DNA of 64,000 nt from contig JAAWWE010000004.1 in the NCBI GenBank assembly GCA_021404525.1, positions 62,001-126,000 on the forward strand, read 5' to 3'. The position numbers and the translations under genes are program-made. The notes under the pieces were generated by a model that saw nothing but the letters and a program-made list of their open reading frames with translations, did not search any database and was not told the DNA's origin. This DNA comes from Rhodobiaceae bacterium (GTDB lineage: Bacteria > Pseudomonadota > Alphaproteobacteria > Parvibaculales > Parvibaculaceae). Below, in pieces: positions 8,583 through 18,385 of the stretch (position 1 is the stretch's first letter; each line of letters starts with the position of its first letter).

Positions 8583-9470
8583 ATGAACTGGGATGATTTA
8601 CGACTGTTCCTGGCGGCTGCGGATGCGGGGTCTATGCGCGCGGCAGCGAAAGTCCTTCGGGTGAGCCATACGACTATCTCGCGCCGGATTGAATCTCTCG
8701 AATCTGATTTCGATACCCGCTTGTTTGAACGTCGCAGCGACGGGTTCGAGCTGACGCCCGCGGGCGTCGCTCTTCTGCCGGTCGCTCAATCCATGGAAGA
8801 TAATCTTCTCGGTGTAGAGCGCCAGGTCCGTGGTGCGGACAAAGAGTTGGCAGGAACTCTCATGGTTACCCTGCCTGACATGTTTGGCATGTATCTGATG
8901 GGCCCCATCCTGTTGGAATTTATGGAGGCTTACCCGTCGATTGACCTGGAAGTGAATGAGAGCTGGAGCATCTTTGATCTTTCCAAACGGGAGGCAGATG
9001 TCGCCATTCGATTTACCAACAATCCACCGGAACATCTTATCGGACGGCAGCTTGGTGTTTTTCACGAAGCGGCTTATGGAACGGAAGCTTATCTGGAGGA
9101 ACATGGGCCGTTGGAGACAAGCCAAACGGCGCGTTGGGTTGGCTTTGGAGAGGCGGCCCACCGTGAGCGGTGGGTTGCATCCAGTGCCTTTCCACATTTG
9201 CCCACGATCGGTCGGTTCGATCATGTGCCGATGCAGGTTGAGGCGGTAAAGGCAGGATTTGGTATCGGCCTAATGCCCTGCTTTGCCGGAGACGCGGTCC
9301 CGGAGTTCGTTCGTCTTACAGACCCATCTCCGCGCATGGATGTGTGGTTGCTGTCACATAGGGACTTGCGTGCGACGGCGCGGGTGAGTGCGTTTCGTCA
9401 GTTCGTGATTGAACGCCGTGGCTATCTTAAAACAAGACTTGAAGGAGCGCTTAAGCCGCCGATCCAATAA
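8583..9470 (+). CDS. LysR-family transcriptional regulator
   Basis: A 295-residue LysR protein with N-terminal helix-turn-helix (NWDDLRLFLAAADAGSMRAA..SHTTISRRIESLE) and C-terminal effector domain. The frame is open from 8412, but the ATG at 8583 is preceded by GGAGAGAGGGG and gives the canonical LysR N-terminus. It diverges from the ECF41 operon across 264 bp and converges with the dehydrogenase gene, whose last 20 bp it overlaps. The target is not evident; the dehydrogenase is on the opposite strand tail-to-tail, so control of it would have to act at a distance. Confidence 0.87.
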   Translation: MNWDDLRLFLAAADAGSMRAAAKVLRVSHTTISRRIESLESDFDTRLFERRSDGFELTPAGVALLPVAQSMEDNLLGVERQVRGADKELAGTLMVTLPDMFGMYLMGPILLEFMEAYPSIDLEVNESWSIFDLSKREADVAIRFTNNPPEHLIGRQLGVFHEAAYGTEAYLEEHGPLETSQTARWVGFGEAAHRERWVASSAFPHLPTIGRFDHVPMQVEAVKAGFGIGLMPCFAGDAVPEFVRLTDPSPRMDVWLLSHRDLRATARVSAFRQFVIERRGYLKTRLEGALKPPIQ

Positions 9471-10446
9471 TTGTTTCAGCGGAGACTTCGTTGCGAAGCG
9501 GGTTGCCGTTTAGAAAGGCCTCCAAGTTTTCCAAGAAGAGCTGTTGGGCTCTTAAGGGCGTGCCGTTCGATTTCGGCGACGAATGGGGCGTTACCCGAAC
9601 ATTTGGATGATCCCAAAAGGGGCTTGCCTCGGGCAGAGGCTCGGTTTCGAAAACATCAAGAATGGCGACGCCTGGTGTTCCTTTGTTGAGTGCAGCGACC
9701 AGGTCAGTCTCGTTCACCAGCCCTCCCCGCCCAATATTGACGAAGGTTGCGCCTTCTTTCATGGAAGAGAAGAATTCTGCATTCCCCATATGATGGGTTT
9801 CTTTGTTGAGGGGGCTTGTAAACACCACGACGTCACACTCGGCCAAGCGCGTTTTCATTTCCGCAGGCCGGATGGTTTCGTGGGCCTCAGGGCTTTCACC
9901 GGTGCGTTTGACGCCAATGATGTGGGCGTCAAAGGCTCGGGCCCGTTTTGCAGTTTCGTTTCCGATATTGCCAATGCCGACAATCATCCAGGTCGTGCCT
10001 GCCACTTCACGAAAGTCGACACCCTTCCATTTCTTGTCTGCCTGATGTTGAAGGCGTGCAGTGGGGTTTTGAAATTCAACCAGGACTGAACCGAGGACGA
10101 ACTCCGCGATAGCAATCGACTGTGCATCTGAGTTGGTGAGGCGGATGCCCTTCTTTGCCATTTCGACAAAGAGAGGGTTGTCGAAGCCCGCCGCGGTGGA
10201 CTGTATCCATTCAAGAGAGGGCAGGTTCAAGAGGTGGTCGACATAGTCGAACACACGTTTGGTGATCAGGACATCAAGGCTTAGCCATGCTCCTTTTGGG
10301 TTCACTTCGTCCCGGGTGACAGGCACACCATCGCGGGTAAGGGAGCCGTCGCGCTGAAAGAGAATGGGTGTTATGCCGTCGATTGATGAAAAGCGTGCTC
10401 CCAGCGCCTCCGCGCCGTCGGCTGATAGTAGAATTTCCATGTCCAC
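9451..10446 (-). CDS. D-isomer-specific 2-hydroxyacid dehydrogenase
   Basis: A 331-residue NAD(P)-dependent dehydrogenase interconverting a D-2-hydroxyacid and a 2-oxoacid. The Rossmann motif GIGNIG lies near residue 155, and the catalytic Arg (NIGRGGLVNE), Glu (DVFETEPLPE) and His (TPHSS) regions follow in the usual order. Length is normal. The N-terminal catalytic half is divergent, so glyoxylate/hydroxypyruvate reductase, phosphoglycerate dehydrogenase-like or other specificity cannot be separated. It diverges from a UMF1-type transporter, with 90 bp between the starts. Confidence 0.88.
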   Translation of the reverse strand: MDMEILLSADGAEALGARFSSIDGITPILFQRDGSLTRDGVPVTRDEVNPKGAWLSLDVLITKRVFDYVDHLLNLPSLEWIQSTAAGFDNPLFVEMAKKGIRLTNSDAQSIAIAEFVLGSVLVEFQNPTARLQHQADKKWKGVDFREVAGTTWMIVGIGNIGNETAKRARAFDAHIIGVKRTGESPEAHETIRPAEMKTRLAECDVVVFTSPLNKETHHMGNAEFFSSMKEGATFVNIGRGGLVNETDLVAALNKGTPGVAILDVFETEPLPEASPFWDHPNVRVTPHSSPKSNGTPLRAQQLFLENLEAFLNGNPLRNEVSAETIIGSAA

Positions 10447-10536
10447 CCCGATGTTTATTCAATTTTCTTTGTCTAAGCATATCGTTTGTCACTGGTCTTA
10501 AGTAAAGTCTCCCGCAACAAATAAGTGTGAGGGGAT

Positions 10537-11937
10537 ATGACTGAATTGGCCGAAGAGCGGAATGCCGTAGGCGGACCGGTGGCATCGCGGGCTGGACAGT
10601 TCAGCTGGGCTTTTTTTGACTGGGCCAACCAACCCTATTTCACGCTCATCACGACCTTCATTTTTGCGCCCTATTTTGCCGCCGGGTTTGTCGGCGATCC
10701 CGTCCAGGGACAGGTGCTTTGGGGATACACGCAATCCATGGCCGGCCTCGCCATTGCCATCGGCTCTCCGCTGCTTGGGGCGGTGGCTGACCAGACGGGT
10801 GCGCGTAAACCCTGGCTTGGATTCTTTTCGCTCATTTTTATTGTTGGTTCGCTCTTCCTGTGGACAGCCGTTCCGGGCGCGCCAGAGGGTCCCACATTCG
10901 TCATGGCCGCGGTTGTGTGTGCGGCGCTCGGTATGGAATTCGCGCTGGTCTTCTACAATGCGATGTTGCCGACACTCGTGCCGGAAAAACGGATGGGCAC
11001 ACTTTCGGGCTTTGGCTGGGGTATTGGATATGTCGGTGGGCTTGCCGCTCTCTTTTTCGTTCTGATGTTCCTCGTTGCGGATGTGGAAAGCGGCGTGACC
11101 ATGATCGGCATTGAGCCTCTTTTTGGTCTTGATCCTGTGATGCGGGAGGCTGAACGGTTTACCGGGCCGCTCGCCGCGCTCTGGTACACGCTATTTTCTT
11201 TGCCCATATTCCTGCTGACACCGGACACTCAGCGGACGCCGATCAAGGCACGTGCGGCGATCACTGCGGGGCTTGCGCAACTCAAGGCAACATTCCTGAA
11301 GCTGCGCTCCTACAAGAATATTGGCCTCTTTCTCGTTGCCCGTATGACCTATTATGACGGCCTGTCCGCGATCTTCGCGTTTGGCGGAATCTACGCAGCA
11401 GGAACTTTTGGCTGGGAAATCCAGACATTGGGGATGTTTGGCATCGTGCTTTCCATCTTTGCGGCACTTGGTGCGTTTCTTGGTGGCTGGATGGATGACA
11501 GATTTGGATCGAAACGAACCATCCTTGTTTCCGTCGCGGGGCTCGTTCTGGGGACGCTTGCATCCGTTTCGATCACGTCTGATACAATCTTTTTCATCTA
11601 TTCCGTGGCGCCGCCAGTACCTGGGGCCGGTCCGTTCATGAGTGTGGGAGAGCAAGTCTATATGGCGGCGGGGGTCCTCATTGGGATCAGCGGTGGTCCC
11701 GCGCAGGCGGCGAGTCGGACATTTATGGCGCGGCTTGCTCCTAGTGACATGATGACCGAGTTCTTCGGTCTCTACGCGCTCTCCGGGAAGGCAACCAGTT
11801 TTGTCGCGCCCTTCGTCATTGCGCTGGCGACAGCGGCCGCAAACAGCCAGCGCGCAGGTCTGTTCGTCGTCGTGGCTTTTCTGCTTGTCGGCTTCCTGCT
11901 GCTCCTGCCCGTCCGTGAAGAACGCGTATCAGCCTGA
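10537..11937 (+). CDS. UMF1/Atg22-like MFS transporter, copy 1
   Basis: A 466-residue membrane protein with about twelve spans. The N-terminus SWAFFDWANQPYFTLITTFI and the later GDPVQGQVLWGY are typical of the UMF1 (Atg22-like) branch of the major facilitator superfamily. ADQTGARKPW matches the cytosolic loop 2-3 motif. The fungal relative exports amino acids from the vacuole; bacterial substrates are unknown. A closely related copy follows 64 bp downstream in the same direction, a tandem duplication. It may be co-transcribed with that copy. Confidence 0.85.
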   Translation: MTELAEERNAVGGPVASRAGQFSWAFFDWANQPYFTLITTFIFAPYFAAGFVGDPVQGQVLWGYTQSMAGLAIAIGSPLLGAVADQTGARKPWLGFFSLIFIVGSLFLWTAVPGAPEGPTFVMAAVVCAALGMEFALVFYNAMLPTLVPEKRMGTLSGFGWGIGYVGGLAALFFVLMFLVADVESGVTMIGIEPLFGLDPVMREAERFTGPLAALWYTLFSLPIFLLTPDTQRTPIKARAAITAGLAQLKATFLKLRSYKNIGLFLVARMTYYDGLSAIFAFGGIYAAGTFGWEIQTLGMFGIVLSIFAALGAFLGGWMDDRFGSKRTILVSVAGLVLGTLASVSITSDTIFFIYSVAPPVPGAGPFMSVGEQVYMAAGVLIGISGGPAQAASRTFMARLAPSDMMTEFFGLYALSGKATSFVAPFVIALATAAANSQRAGLFVVVAFLLVGFLLLLPVREERVSA

Positions 11938-12001
11938 ATACTGTGTTTGCATCTCGGACCTTCCTCGCCCATGCTTTCAGGCATAAACGGGGGAGCGGCC
12001 A

Positions 12002-13477
12002 TTGAGTGACAGACAGGATGCACCGGTACGTGTACAGGTGCCGGGTGAGGCGAGCGCGCAGCTGCTCTCTGCCGTTGGGGGCGAGCCCGCTGACACCAAG
12101 GGCCAAATCTCCTGGGCGACGTTTGAGTGGGCGCGCAACCCGTATGTGATCCTGATTACGATCTATATTTTTGCTCCCTATTTTTCTACTCATGTGGTGG
12201 GAGACCCCGTTCGCGGCCAGGCGATCTGGGGTAACATCAATGCTATTGGCGGTTTTGTTATCGCATTGCTCGGGCCTTTGCTCGGAGCGATTGCCGATAG
12301 TGGCGGACGCCGGAAGCCCTGGATCGTCTCCTTTGTCGCGATCATGGCGTTTGCCACCTTTTCCATGTGGTTCGCGCTGCCGATGGACGGGGGGATCGGC
12401 ATTTTGGGTGCGGCAGTCCTTGTCATCATCGCCAATGTGGCGTTTGAGTTTTCTGCGGTGTTCCACAATTCGATGCTGCCTTACGTGGCGCCGCATAACA
12501 AAGTGGCTGGCCTGTCGGGCCTTGGTCTGGCGCTTGGCAATTTAAGCTCCCTTCTCATCCTGATCTTTATGTTGATTGCCTTCATGTTGCCGGGCGTCGT
12601 GGACTGGAGCTTCGTCCCTGAGATCGCCATGTTCGGTCTCGACGTATCGGAATATGAGAACAGCCGTATCTCGGGACCCATCGCCGCACTCTGGATGGTT
12701 CTGTTTTCGCTGCCGCTTATGCTCTTTACGCCTGACTCTGCCGCAAGCGGTGCAAATGCCAAAGATGCTGTACGGAATGGATTGCGATCTGTGGTGCGCA
12801 CGGTGAAGGGATTGAAGCACTACCGGAATGTGGCGCTCTATCTCTTTGCCCGCATGTTTTACAATGATGGCAAGACGGCTGTGCTTGTTTTTGGCGGTGT
12901 CTATGCGGCGGGTGTTTTTCAGTGGGGCCCGCTGACGCTCACCATCTATGGTGTGGTGCTCTCGATATTTGCAGTCGCCGGAGGTTTCCTCGGAGGGTGG
13001 CTCGACAATACATTCGGCTCACGCAACGCAATTCTCATCTCTATTGGCGGAACGTCGCTCGGGCTGTTGCTGGCTGTTTCCATGACGCCTAGTGAGATTT
13101 TCTTTGTACCTTATGACACAGCAGGAGCTGAACCGATCTGGTCGCTTCCCTTCTTCGCCACCGTGCCTGAGATGGCGTATGTGAGTGTGGTGATCCTGAT
13201 TGCGATCTTCATCACCGCAGCCTATGCCAATTCGCGCACCATGCTCGCACGCATCGCGCCGCCTGAAAAAATGTCTGAGTTTTTTGGTCTCTACGCGCTC
13301 TCTGGCACAGCAACGGCGTTTCTCGGCCCGCTGCTTGTGGGGGTCGCGACCGCGCTCTCAGAAAGTCAGCGGGTAGGTTTTGGCTCGGTTCTTATTCTGT
13401 TGGTGGGCGGTATGGCGCTCATGCTCTTCGTCAAAGAAGAGCGGGCAGAGCTCGCAGCAGAAGACAGGCGGGACTAA
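12002..13477 (+). CDS. UMF1/Atg22-like MFS transporter, copy 2 (TTG start)
   Basis: A 491-residue paralogue of the preceding gene, with the same landmarks (TFEWARNPYVILIT, GDPVRGQAIWGN, ADSGGRRKPW, FFGLYALSG). The only start that keeps the whole first span and has a ribosome site is a TTG at 12002, preceded by GGGGGAG (11989-11995) with a 6-bp spacer; there is no in-frame ATG before the first membrane span. The rare start codon would lower yield relative to copy 1. It ends 4 bp from the convergent Nudix gene. Substrate unknown. Confidence 0.83.
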   Translation: MSDRQDAPVRVQVPGEASAQLLSAVGGEPADTKGQISWATFEWARNPYVILITIYIFAPYFSTHVVGDPVRGQAIWGNINAIGGFVIALLGPLLGAIADSGGRRKPWIVSFVAIMAFATFSMWFALPMDGGIGILGAAVLVIIANVAFEFSAVFHNSMLPYVAPHNKVAGLSGLGLALGNLSSLLILIFMLIAFMLPGVVDWSFVPEIAMFGLDVSEYENSRISGPIAALWMVLFSLPLMLFTPDSAASGANAKDAVRNGLRSVVRTVKGLKHYRNVALYLFARMFYNDGKTAVLVFGGVYAAGVFQWGPLTLTIYGVVLSIFAVAGGFLGGWLDNTFGSRNAILISIGGTSLGLLLAVSMTPSEIFFVPYDTAGAEPIWSLPFFATVPEMAYVSVVILIAIFITAAYANSRTMLARIAPPEKMSEFFGLYALSGTATAFLGPLLVGVATALSESQRVGFGSVLILLVGGMALMLFVKEERAELAAEDRRD

Positions 13478-13481
13478 GGTC

Positions 13482-13904
13482 TCAGAAAAGATGCCAGTCT
13501 TTGGCAATCACCCATTTGATCTCTTTGGCGAGGTTGGGTGGGAAGGTGTAGTCGTCGACATTGTCGGGGGCCACCCAGGCGAAGTCGGTATGTTCTTCGG
13601 AGAGTGTGACCATGTCTGTTTCGGATGTGGCCAGAAAAGAAAGACCAATCACCAAGTCTTCTTGTACGCCTGTCGACCAGGTTGTCAGAGGTCGAATGTG
13701 TGAGAGGGCGAGGTCAACTTCCTCAAAAGTCTCGCGCCTTATGCCTGCATCGACGCTTTCACCTTTATGCAGGCTACCGCCAGGAACATCCCAGAGCCCC
13801 GGATAGGGGTCTGAATCAGGTGCGCGCTTGATGATGAGAAGTCGGCCGTCCCGCCAGATTTGTGCCTTCACGACGATCCGGTGGGTGAGCCCGACATTAT
13901 CCAT
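13482..13904 (-). CDS. Nudix hydrolase
   Basis: A 140-residue protein of typical Nudix length. The Nudix box is clear: GGSLHKGE followed by seven residues and RETFEEVDL, matching GX5EX7REUXEEXGU with Asp at the usual late Gly. It would hydrolyse a nucleoside diphosphate linked to another moiety using Mg2+ held by the box glutamates; which one cannot be told. It follows purH by 20 bp on the same strand and may be the last gene of the rsmB-rpe-heparinase-purH run. Confidence 0.88.
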   Translation of the reverse strand: MDNVGLTHRIVVKAQIWRDGRLLIIKRAPDSDPYPGLWDVPGGSLHKGESVDAGIRRETFEEVDLALSHIRPLTTWSTGVQEDLVIGLSFLATSETDMVTLSEEHTDFAWVAPDNVDDYTFPPNLAKEIKWVIAKDWHLF

Positions 13905-13924
13905 ATTGCTGGCTGCTCGTTTGA

Positions 13925-15514
13925 TTAGTGGCGGAAGTGGCGCATGCCGGTCATCACCATGGCGAGGCCTTTTTCGTCGGCGGCGGCGATCACTTCATCG
14001 TCGCGCATGGAGCCACCGGGCTGAATGACGCAGGTGGCCCCAGCTTCCGCAGCAGAGAGAAGTCCGTCTGCGAAGGGGAAGAAGGCATCGGATGCCACAG
14101 CGGACCCTTTGGTGAGAGGTTCTGCGAGGCCGGCTGCTTCTGCTGCATCCTCAGCTTTCCGAGCGGCGATGCGGGCACTGTCCACACGGCTCATCTGGCC
14201 TGCGCCGATGCCGACGGTTGCACCGTCTTTTACATAGATGATGGCGTTTGATTTGACGTGCTTGCAAACGCGGAAAGCGAATTTGAGATCGGCGAGCTCC
14301 TGATCACTTGGCGCGCGCTTTGTCACGACTTTAAGCTCAAGATCATCAATCACGCCGTTGTCGCGGGTTTGGGCCAGGAAGCCGCCAGCCACGGTTTTTA
14401 CAAAGAGGCCGGGTGTGCGGGCGTCCGGCAGACCGCCGGTGGTGAGGAGGCGGAGGTTTTTCTTGCCGCCGATGATCTTGCGGGCGTCTTCGTCTGCTTC
14501 CGGCGCGATAATTACTTCGGTGAAAATCTTTGCAATTTCTTCGGCCGTTTCACCGTCCAAGGTCTGGTTCAATGCGATGATGCCGCCAAAGGCTGAGACC
14601 GGGTCGCAGGCAAGTGCCTTGCGATAGGCTTCAGCGAGACTGCCGGATGTTGCCACGCCGCAGGGGTTGGCGTGCTTGATGATGGCGACGGCTGGCGCGA
14701 TCTTTGGATCAAACTCACCGACAAGCTCAAAGGCGGCGTCCGTGTCGTTGATATTGTTGTAGGAGAGCTCTTTCCCCTGCAACTGGGTGGCGGTTGCGAC
14801 GCCTGGCCGGTTTTCGCCGGTCACATAGAAGCTTGCCGCCTGGTGCGGGTTTTCGCCATAGCGGAGCGTCTGCTTCAGCGTGCCGCCGAGGGCGCGATAG
14901 GCGGGTGCGCCTTCTTCAATCTCGTTTGCAAACCAGTTTGAGATGGCGGCGTCATAGGCGGCTGTGCGGGCATAGGCTTTTTGTGCAAGCGCTTTGCGGG
15001 TTTGCAGGCTCGTGCCCTTCTTCTCCTGGATTTCCGTAATCACGCGGTCATAGTCGGCAACATCGACAATCACGTTCACATAGGCGTGGTTTTTAGAGGC
15101 GGCCCGGATCATGGCGGGGCCCCCAATGTCGATATTTTCCACGCAGGTATCGTAGTCGGCGCCCTTAGCGACGGTTTCTTCGAATGGATAGAGATTGACC
15201 GCCAGCAGATCGATGGGGCCAATACCATGCTCGTTCATGGAGGCCACGTGGCCTTCGTCGTCGCGAACGGCGAGCAGGCCACCATGCACCATCGGGTGAA
15301 GCGTTTTCACCCGACCATCCATCATTTCCGGGAAATTGGTGATGTCCGAGACGTCCTTTACCGGAATGCCCGCATCGGCAATGGCCTTTGAGGTGCCTCC
15401 GGTGGAGACGAGGTCGACGCCCGCCTCGTGCAAGGCTCGGGCAAAATCAACAAGACCTGTTTTATCGGAAACGGAAAGAAGAGCGCGGCGGACGGGCTGG
15501 ATATCGGCGGGCAT
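13925..15514 (-). CDS. purH: Bifunctional AICAR formyltransferase / IMP cyclohydrolase
   Basis: The last two steps of purine synthesis: 10-formyl-THF-dependent formylation of AICAR, then ring closure to IMP. The N-terminal IMP cyclohydrolase (MGS-like) domain starts [17 protein letters not shown] with STGGT following; the formyltransferase domain contains KHANPCGVA and ends RHFRH. I placed the start at the ATG at 15514, giving 529 residues, the length of the E. coli enzyme; 15 extra in-frame residues upstream have no support. It lies between a heparinase-like gene and a Nudix gene, an order seen in many alphaproteobacteria. Confidence 0.96.
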   Translation of the reverse strand: MPADIQPVRRALLSVSDKTGLVDFARALHEAGVDLVSTGGTSKAIADAGIPVKDVSDITNFPEMMDGRVKTLHPMVHGGLLAVRDDEGHVASMNEHGIGPIDLLAVNLYPFEETVAKGADYDTCVENIDIGGPAMIRAASKNHAYVNVIVDVADYDRVITEIQEKKGTSLQTRKALAQKAYARTAAYDAAISNWFANEIEEGAPAYRALGGTLKQTLRYGENPHQAASFYVTGENRPGVATATQLQGKELSYNNINDTDAAFELVGEFDPKIAPAVAIIKHANPCGVATSGSLAEAYRKALACDPVSAFGGIIALNQTLDGETAEEIAKIFTEVIIAPEADEDARKIIGGKKNLRLLTTGGLPDARTPGLFVKTVAGGFLAQTRDNGVIDDLELKVVTKRAPSDQELADLKFAFRVCKHVKSNAIIYVKDGATVGIGAGQMSRVDSARIAARKAEDAAEAAGLAEPLTKGSAVASDAFFPFADGLLSAAEAGATCVIQPGGSMRDDEVIAAADEKGLAMVMTGMRHFRH

Positions 15515-15626
15515 TGGTGGATCCTGAGATGGCTGTCGGGGACAATGGACAGGGGTCAATGGAAATGTCCGCGCCGGATAGCACGAAAGCCGAGCCTCTG
15601 GAAGGGAGAGGTGGTATCTGGATGCC

Positions 15627-17597
15627 TTATTCCGGCTTCTGTTGCTCAGATTGCTCAGATTGCTCAGATGTCTCTGGTTCTGCGTCGGTAGACGTTTCTA
15701 CGGCTTCGTCTGGAATGCCAGGCAGCTCTGCTGGTAAGGCCGGCAGTTCTGGTTCCTCTGCCTCGGCTTTGGCGGCATTTCCCGTGGTCGACAGGCGTCG
15801 CCAGGCCCAATGCACAGTGGCTTCGTCGCGGAAGGCTTCCCCGGTGACGACGATCTGTTCGCTGCGTCTCGTCCGGTCTGCTGAGCCTAGGTAGACGCTT
15901 TCCTCAAGCGCAATGCTGCTTTTTCCGTTTTCTGCCCGGGCGCGGAACTGCCAGCCGTCCCCATTTGGGAGCAGCACGAGGACGTTTGATTTGTCGTGAG
16001 CAAGAGAGGCGCGGGCGTCGGGATGCAGGTGGAAGCGAATGGCAAAGGCGGCGGGGTCGCCCTCTTCCCGATTTTGTTTGAACGGCACCATGAGTTTCGA
16101 CGCCTCATCCGGCGCGCGTGTCAGGCTGTCTTCACCCCGAAGGTCTTCTCCGCTTTCGCTTAGGAACAAACGCCGACGGTGCACAAAGCCGAAGAGTTTC
16201 CGATAGCCATCATGCGCGGCATCGAGCCAGATCCCGTCTTCGCTCTCGTTTCGCCTGCTCTCGACCCGAGCTGGTCCCTCCATAAGGCGCGATCCGAGAA
16301 GGATCCGCGACATGGCGCCTTGCGTGAAGCGGGCGGAGGAGGTGTCGTTGAGAACAAGGGTTGAGTGGGCCGCGGTCGCGCGGCTTGCCGCATGCCAGTC
16401 GGCACCCAGGATACGTGTTGCGCCACAATTGGTGACGAGCCTGCAGCGGCCGACGCTCATCTCAAAAGAGAGGCAGCCCGCGTGGGCGGAATGGGAATAG
16501 GCACCGGGCGGTGGGGGGCCGGTATCCACGGTCACATAGGTGGGCCCCGCCGACATGCGCTGGTAGCCTGAATGGGGCGCGAAGCCGAAGGGTTTGCCCT
16601 TTGCGTCATCTTCTGCGAGCGCTGCTTCCACAGCGCCGTCCGGGCCTTCATCGGCACCATTAAAGAGCGCGAGTTTTCCATCACCATGTTTGAAAAAGCG
16701 CAGCATGGGCATCATGCGATCCACGGCATTGCGAATTGGCTGTGGCACGCCATGGCCCTGGGCAATAAGCGCATCTCTCAGCGAGACCAGATCGAGCAGG
16801 ATGGAGAGCTGGGCAGCTGGGTTCCGGCTGATATGTCCGCCATCCGGCAGGATCTGCTGGGTGAGTTCCTGTCCCACAAGGTCGAGGCCTTTGCGCAAGC
16901 GTTTGCTGCCTTCCGATAGACACAAGCCTGAGAAAGCAAGGCCAATCGCTGCGGTGAGACGTTGCTCGCCTGCCGGCGCCCACATGACGGTGCGGGCCAA
17001 ATGCCGCGCCTGCTTTGCCATATTGCGCAGCAAGGTTGAGCGATAGATGAGATCTGACTCTTCCATCAGCAAGCCACCATTCGCGGCCCAGGATGTCAGA
17101 CGTCTGCCAATCACATGGGGGCGCCAGCCAATGTCATGCCATTGTCCAGATGTCGCAATCCAGCTCTGGACAAGGCCTCTGGCGTGGGCGCGGGCAGCGT
17201 TCCCGCCGGCGGCGGAAAAGTGGCGGACCCAGGAAAAGCCATGGAGCTCTTCGGTCCAGGTTTCGCTCGGGGCTTCCACCTCAAACGGAGACAGGCCGTT
17301 TGTCCGCACCTGTCCGCCAGGTAAGTCATAGCGTCCCTGAAACAGAGCGTCGGCCTTGTCGACGCGTCCTGGCCGCAGGTCTTTCGGATAGTAGGTGATG
17401 GTGTCGGGCATGGGCCCATGCAGTGTCTGGCGATAGGGCCAGGTGCTGTAGATCGCGGTCAGGCTTAGATCAGCCGTGCGGCGAAGGGCGGCAAGGGTGA
17501 GGTCACTTATCCGGTTGCCCGGATTGAGGATGTGCCGTTCCTGCCTGCGCGGTACCGGGTGCGATGCTTGAGAATTTCCGCTCACAGTCTCTGTCAT
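15627..17597 (-). CDS. Heparinase II/III family protein
   Basis: A 656-residue protein with an N-terminal alpha/alpha-toroid domain (residues ~100-330) and a C-terminal beta-sandwich domain typical of heparinase II/III-like polysaccharide lyases ([32 protein letters not shown]). In alphaproteobacteria this gene lies between rpe and purH and its substrate is not established; a periplasmic or intracellular glycan is possible. No clear signal peptide is visible. The last ~50 residues are Glu/Pro/Ser-rich low-complexity sequence containing a triple Ser-Glu-Gln repeat. Confidence 0.85.
   Translation of the reverse strand: MTETVSGNSQASHPVPRRQERHILNPGNRISDLTLAALRRTADLSLTAIYSTWPYRQTLHGPMPDTITYYPKDLRPGRVDKADALFQGRYDLPGGQVRTNGLSPFEVEAPSETWTEELHGFSWVRHFSAAGGNAARAHARGLVQSWIATSGQWHDIGWRPHVIGRRLTSWAANGGLLMEESDLIYRSTLLRNMAKQARHLARTVMWAPAGEQRLTAAIGLAFSGLCLSEGSKRLRKGLDLVGQELTQQILPDGGHISRNPAAQLSILLDLVSLRDALIAQGHGVPQPIRNAVDRMMPMLRFFKHGDGKLALFNGADEGPDGAVEAALAEDDAKGKPFGFAPHSGYQRMSAGPTYVTVDTGPPPPGAYSHSAHAGCLSFEMSVGRCRLVTNCGATRILGADWHAASRATAAHSTLVLNDTSSARFTQGAMSRILLGSRLMEGPARVESRRNESEDGIWLDAAHDGYRKLFGFVHRRRLFLSESGEDLRGEDSLTRAPDEASKLMVPFKQNREEGDPAAFAIRFHLHPDARASLAHDKSNVLVLLPNGDGWQFRARAENGKSSIALEESVYLGSADRTRRSEQIVVTGEAFRDEATVHWAWRRLSTTGNAAKAEAEEPELPALPAELPGIPDEAVETSTDAEPETSEQSEQSEQQKPE
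15642..15668. repeat. Three perfect copies of a 9-bp tandem repeat
   Basis: TTGCTCAGA occurs three times head to tail, in frame at the 3' end of the heparinase-like gene, where it encodes Ser-Glu-Gln three times in an acidic disordered tail. Because the unit is a multiple of three, copy-number change would alter tail length without a frameshift. Confidence 0.9.
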
Positions 17598-17651
17598 GAG
17601 CGCGTGCCTTGTGTCGGGACGCTGTCCCGTTGGTCTGAGGTGGCGTGCCGC

Positions 17652-18317
17652 TTAGGGCCGCTTGCGAAGTGTCGCAATGTTCTCAGCATAGGCGGAGGGT
17701 CCACCTTTGAAAGTTGCAGTACCAGCGACAAGGACATCGGCCCCTGCCGAAATGACTTTGGGCGCCGTCTCAAAATTCACGCCGCCATCGACCTCAAGCT
17801 CTATTTGTTTGCCTGTTTGCTCAATCCGCTTACGGATGATTTCGATCTTCTTGAGCTGACTGTCGATGAAGGACTGGCCGCCAAACCCAGGATTCACGCT
17901 CATGACCAGAACCAGATCAAGATCTTCTAGAATTTCGTCGAGCACAGTAACAGGGGTGGCTGGGTTAAGTGACAGCCCCGCTTTCAGGCCCCGCCCCTTA
18001 ATCATCTGGATCGTCCGGTGCACATGGGCCCCGGCTTCGGGGTGAAACGTAATAATGTCCGCGCCGGCGTCCGCAAAGGCGTCCACGTAAGGATCAACCG
18101 GGGCAATCATCAGATGCACATCGAACGGCTTGTTGGAATGAGGCTTCAGAGCCTTCACCACATCGGGCCCGATGGTGATGTTGGGGACAAAGTGACCGTC
18201 CATCACATCAATATGAATATAGTCAGCGCCCGCCGTTGAAATAGCAGCGACTTCCTCACCGAGACGCGCGAAATCTGCTGCCAAGATTGACGGGGAAATT
18301 TTTACAGGATTAGCCAT
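17652..18317 (-). CDS. rpe: Ribulose-phosphate 3-epimerase
   Basis: A 221-residue TIM-barrel enzyme interconverting ribulose-5-phosphate and xylulose-5-phosphate in the pentose phosphate pathway. Landmarks in order: [16 protein letters not shown] at the N-terminus, the metal-site [29 protein letters not shown] and DGGVN. Length is standard. It lies 68 bp downstream of rsmB and 54 bp before the heparinase-like gene, all on the minus strand, so co-transcription is likely. Confidence 0.96.
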   Translation of the reverse strand: MANPVKISPSILAADFARLGEEVAAISTAGADYIHIDVMDGHFVPNITIGPDVVKALKPHSNKPFDVHLMIAPVDPYVDAFADAGADIITFHPEAGAHVHRTIQMIKGRGLKAGLSLNPATPVTVLDEILEDLDLVLVMSVNPGFGGQSFIDSQLKKIEIIRKRIEQTGKQIELEVDGGVNFETAPKVISAGADVLVAGTATFKGGPSAYAENIATLRKRP

Positions 18318-18385
18318 AGAAGGATGCTTATCAGGTCAGTTTGGGTGGTGCAATGATCGGAGCGTGTTCAGCGAAGGTAGATTGT

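Noticed and set aside
15642..15668. Short tandem repeat as part of a CRISPR array
   Set aside because: Units are 9 bp, without spacers, and in frame within a coding tail; no CRISPR-like array was seen in the window.
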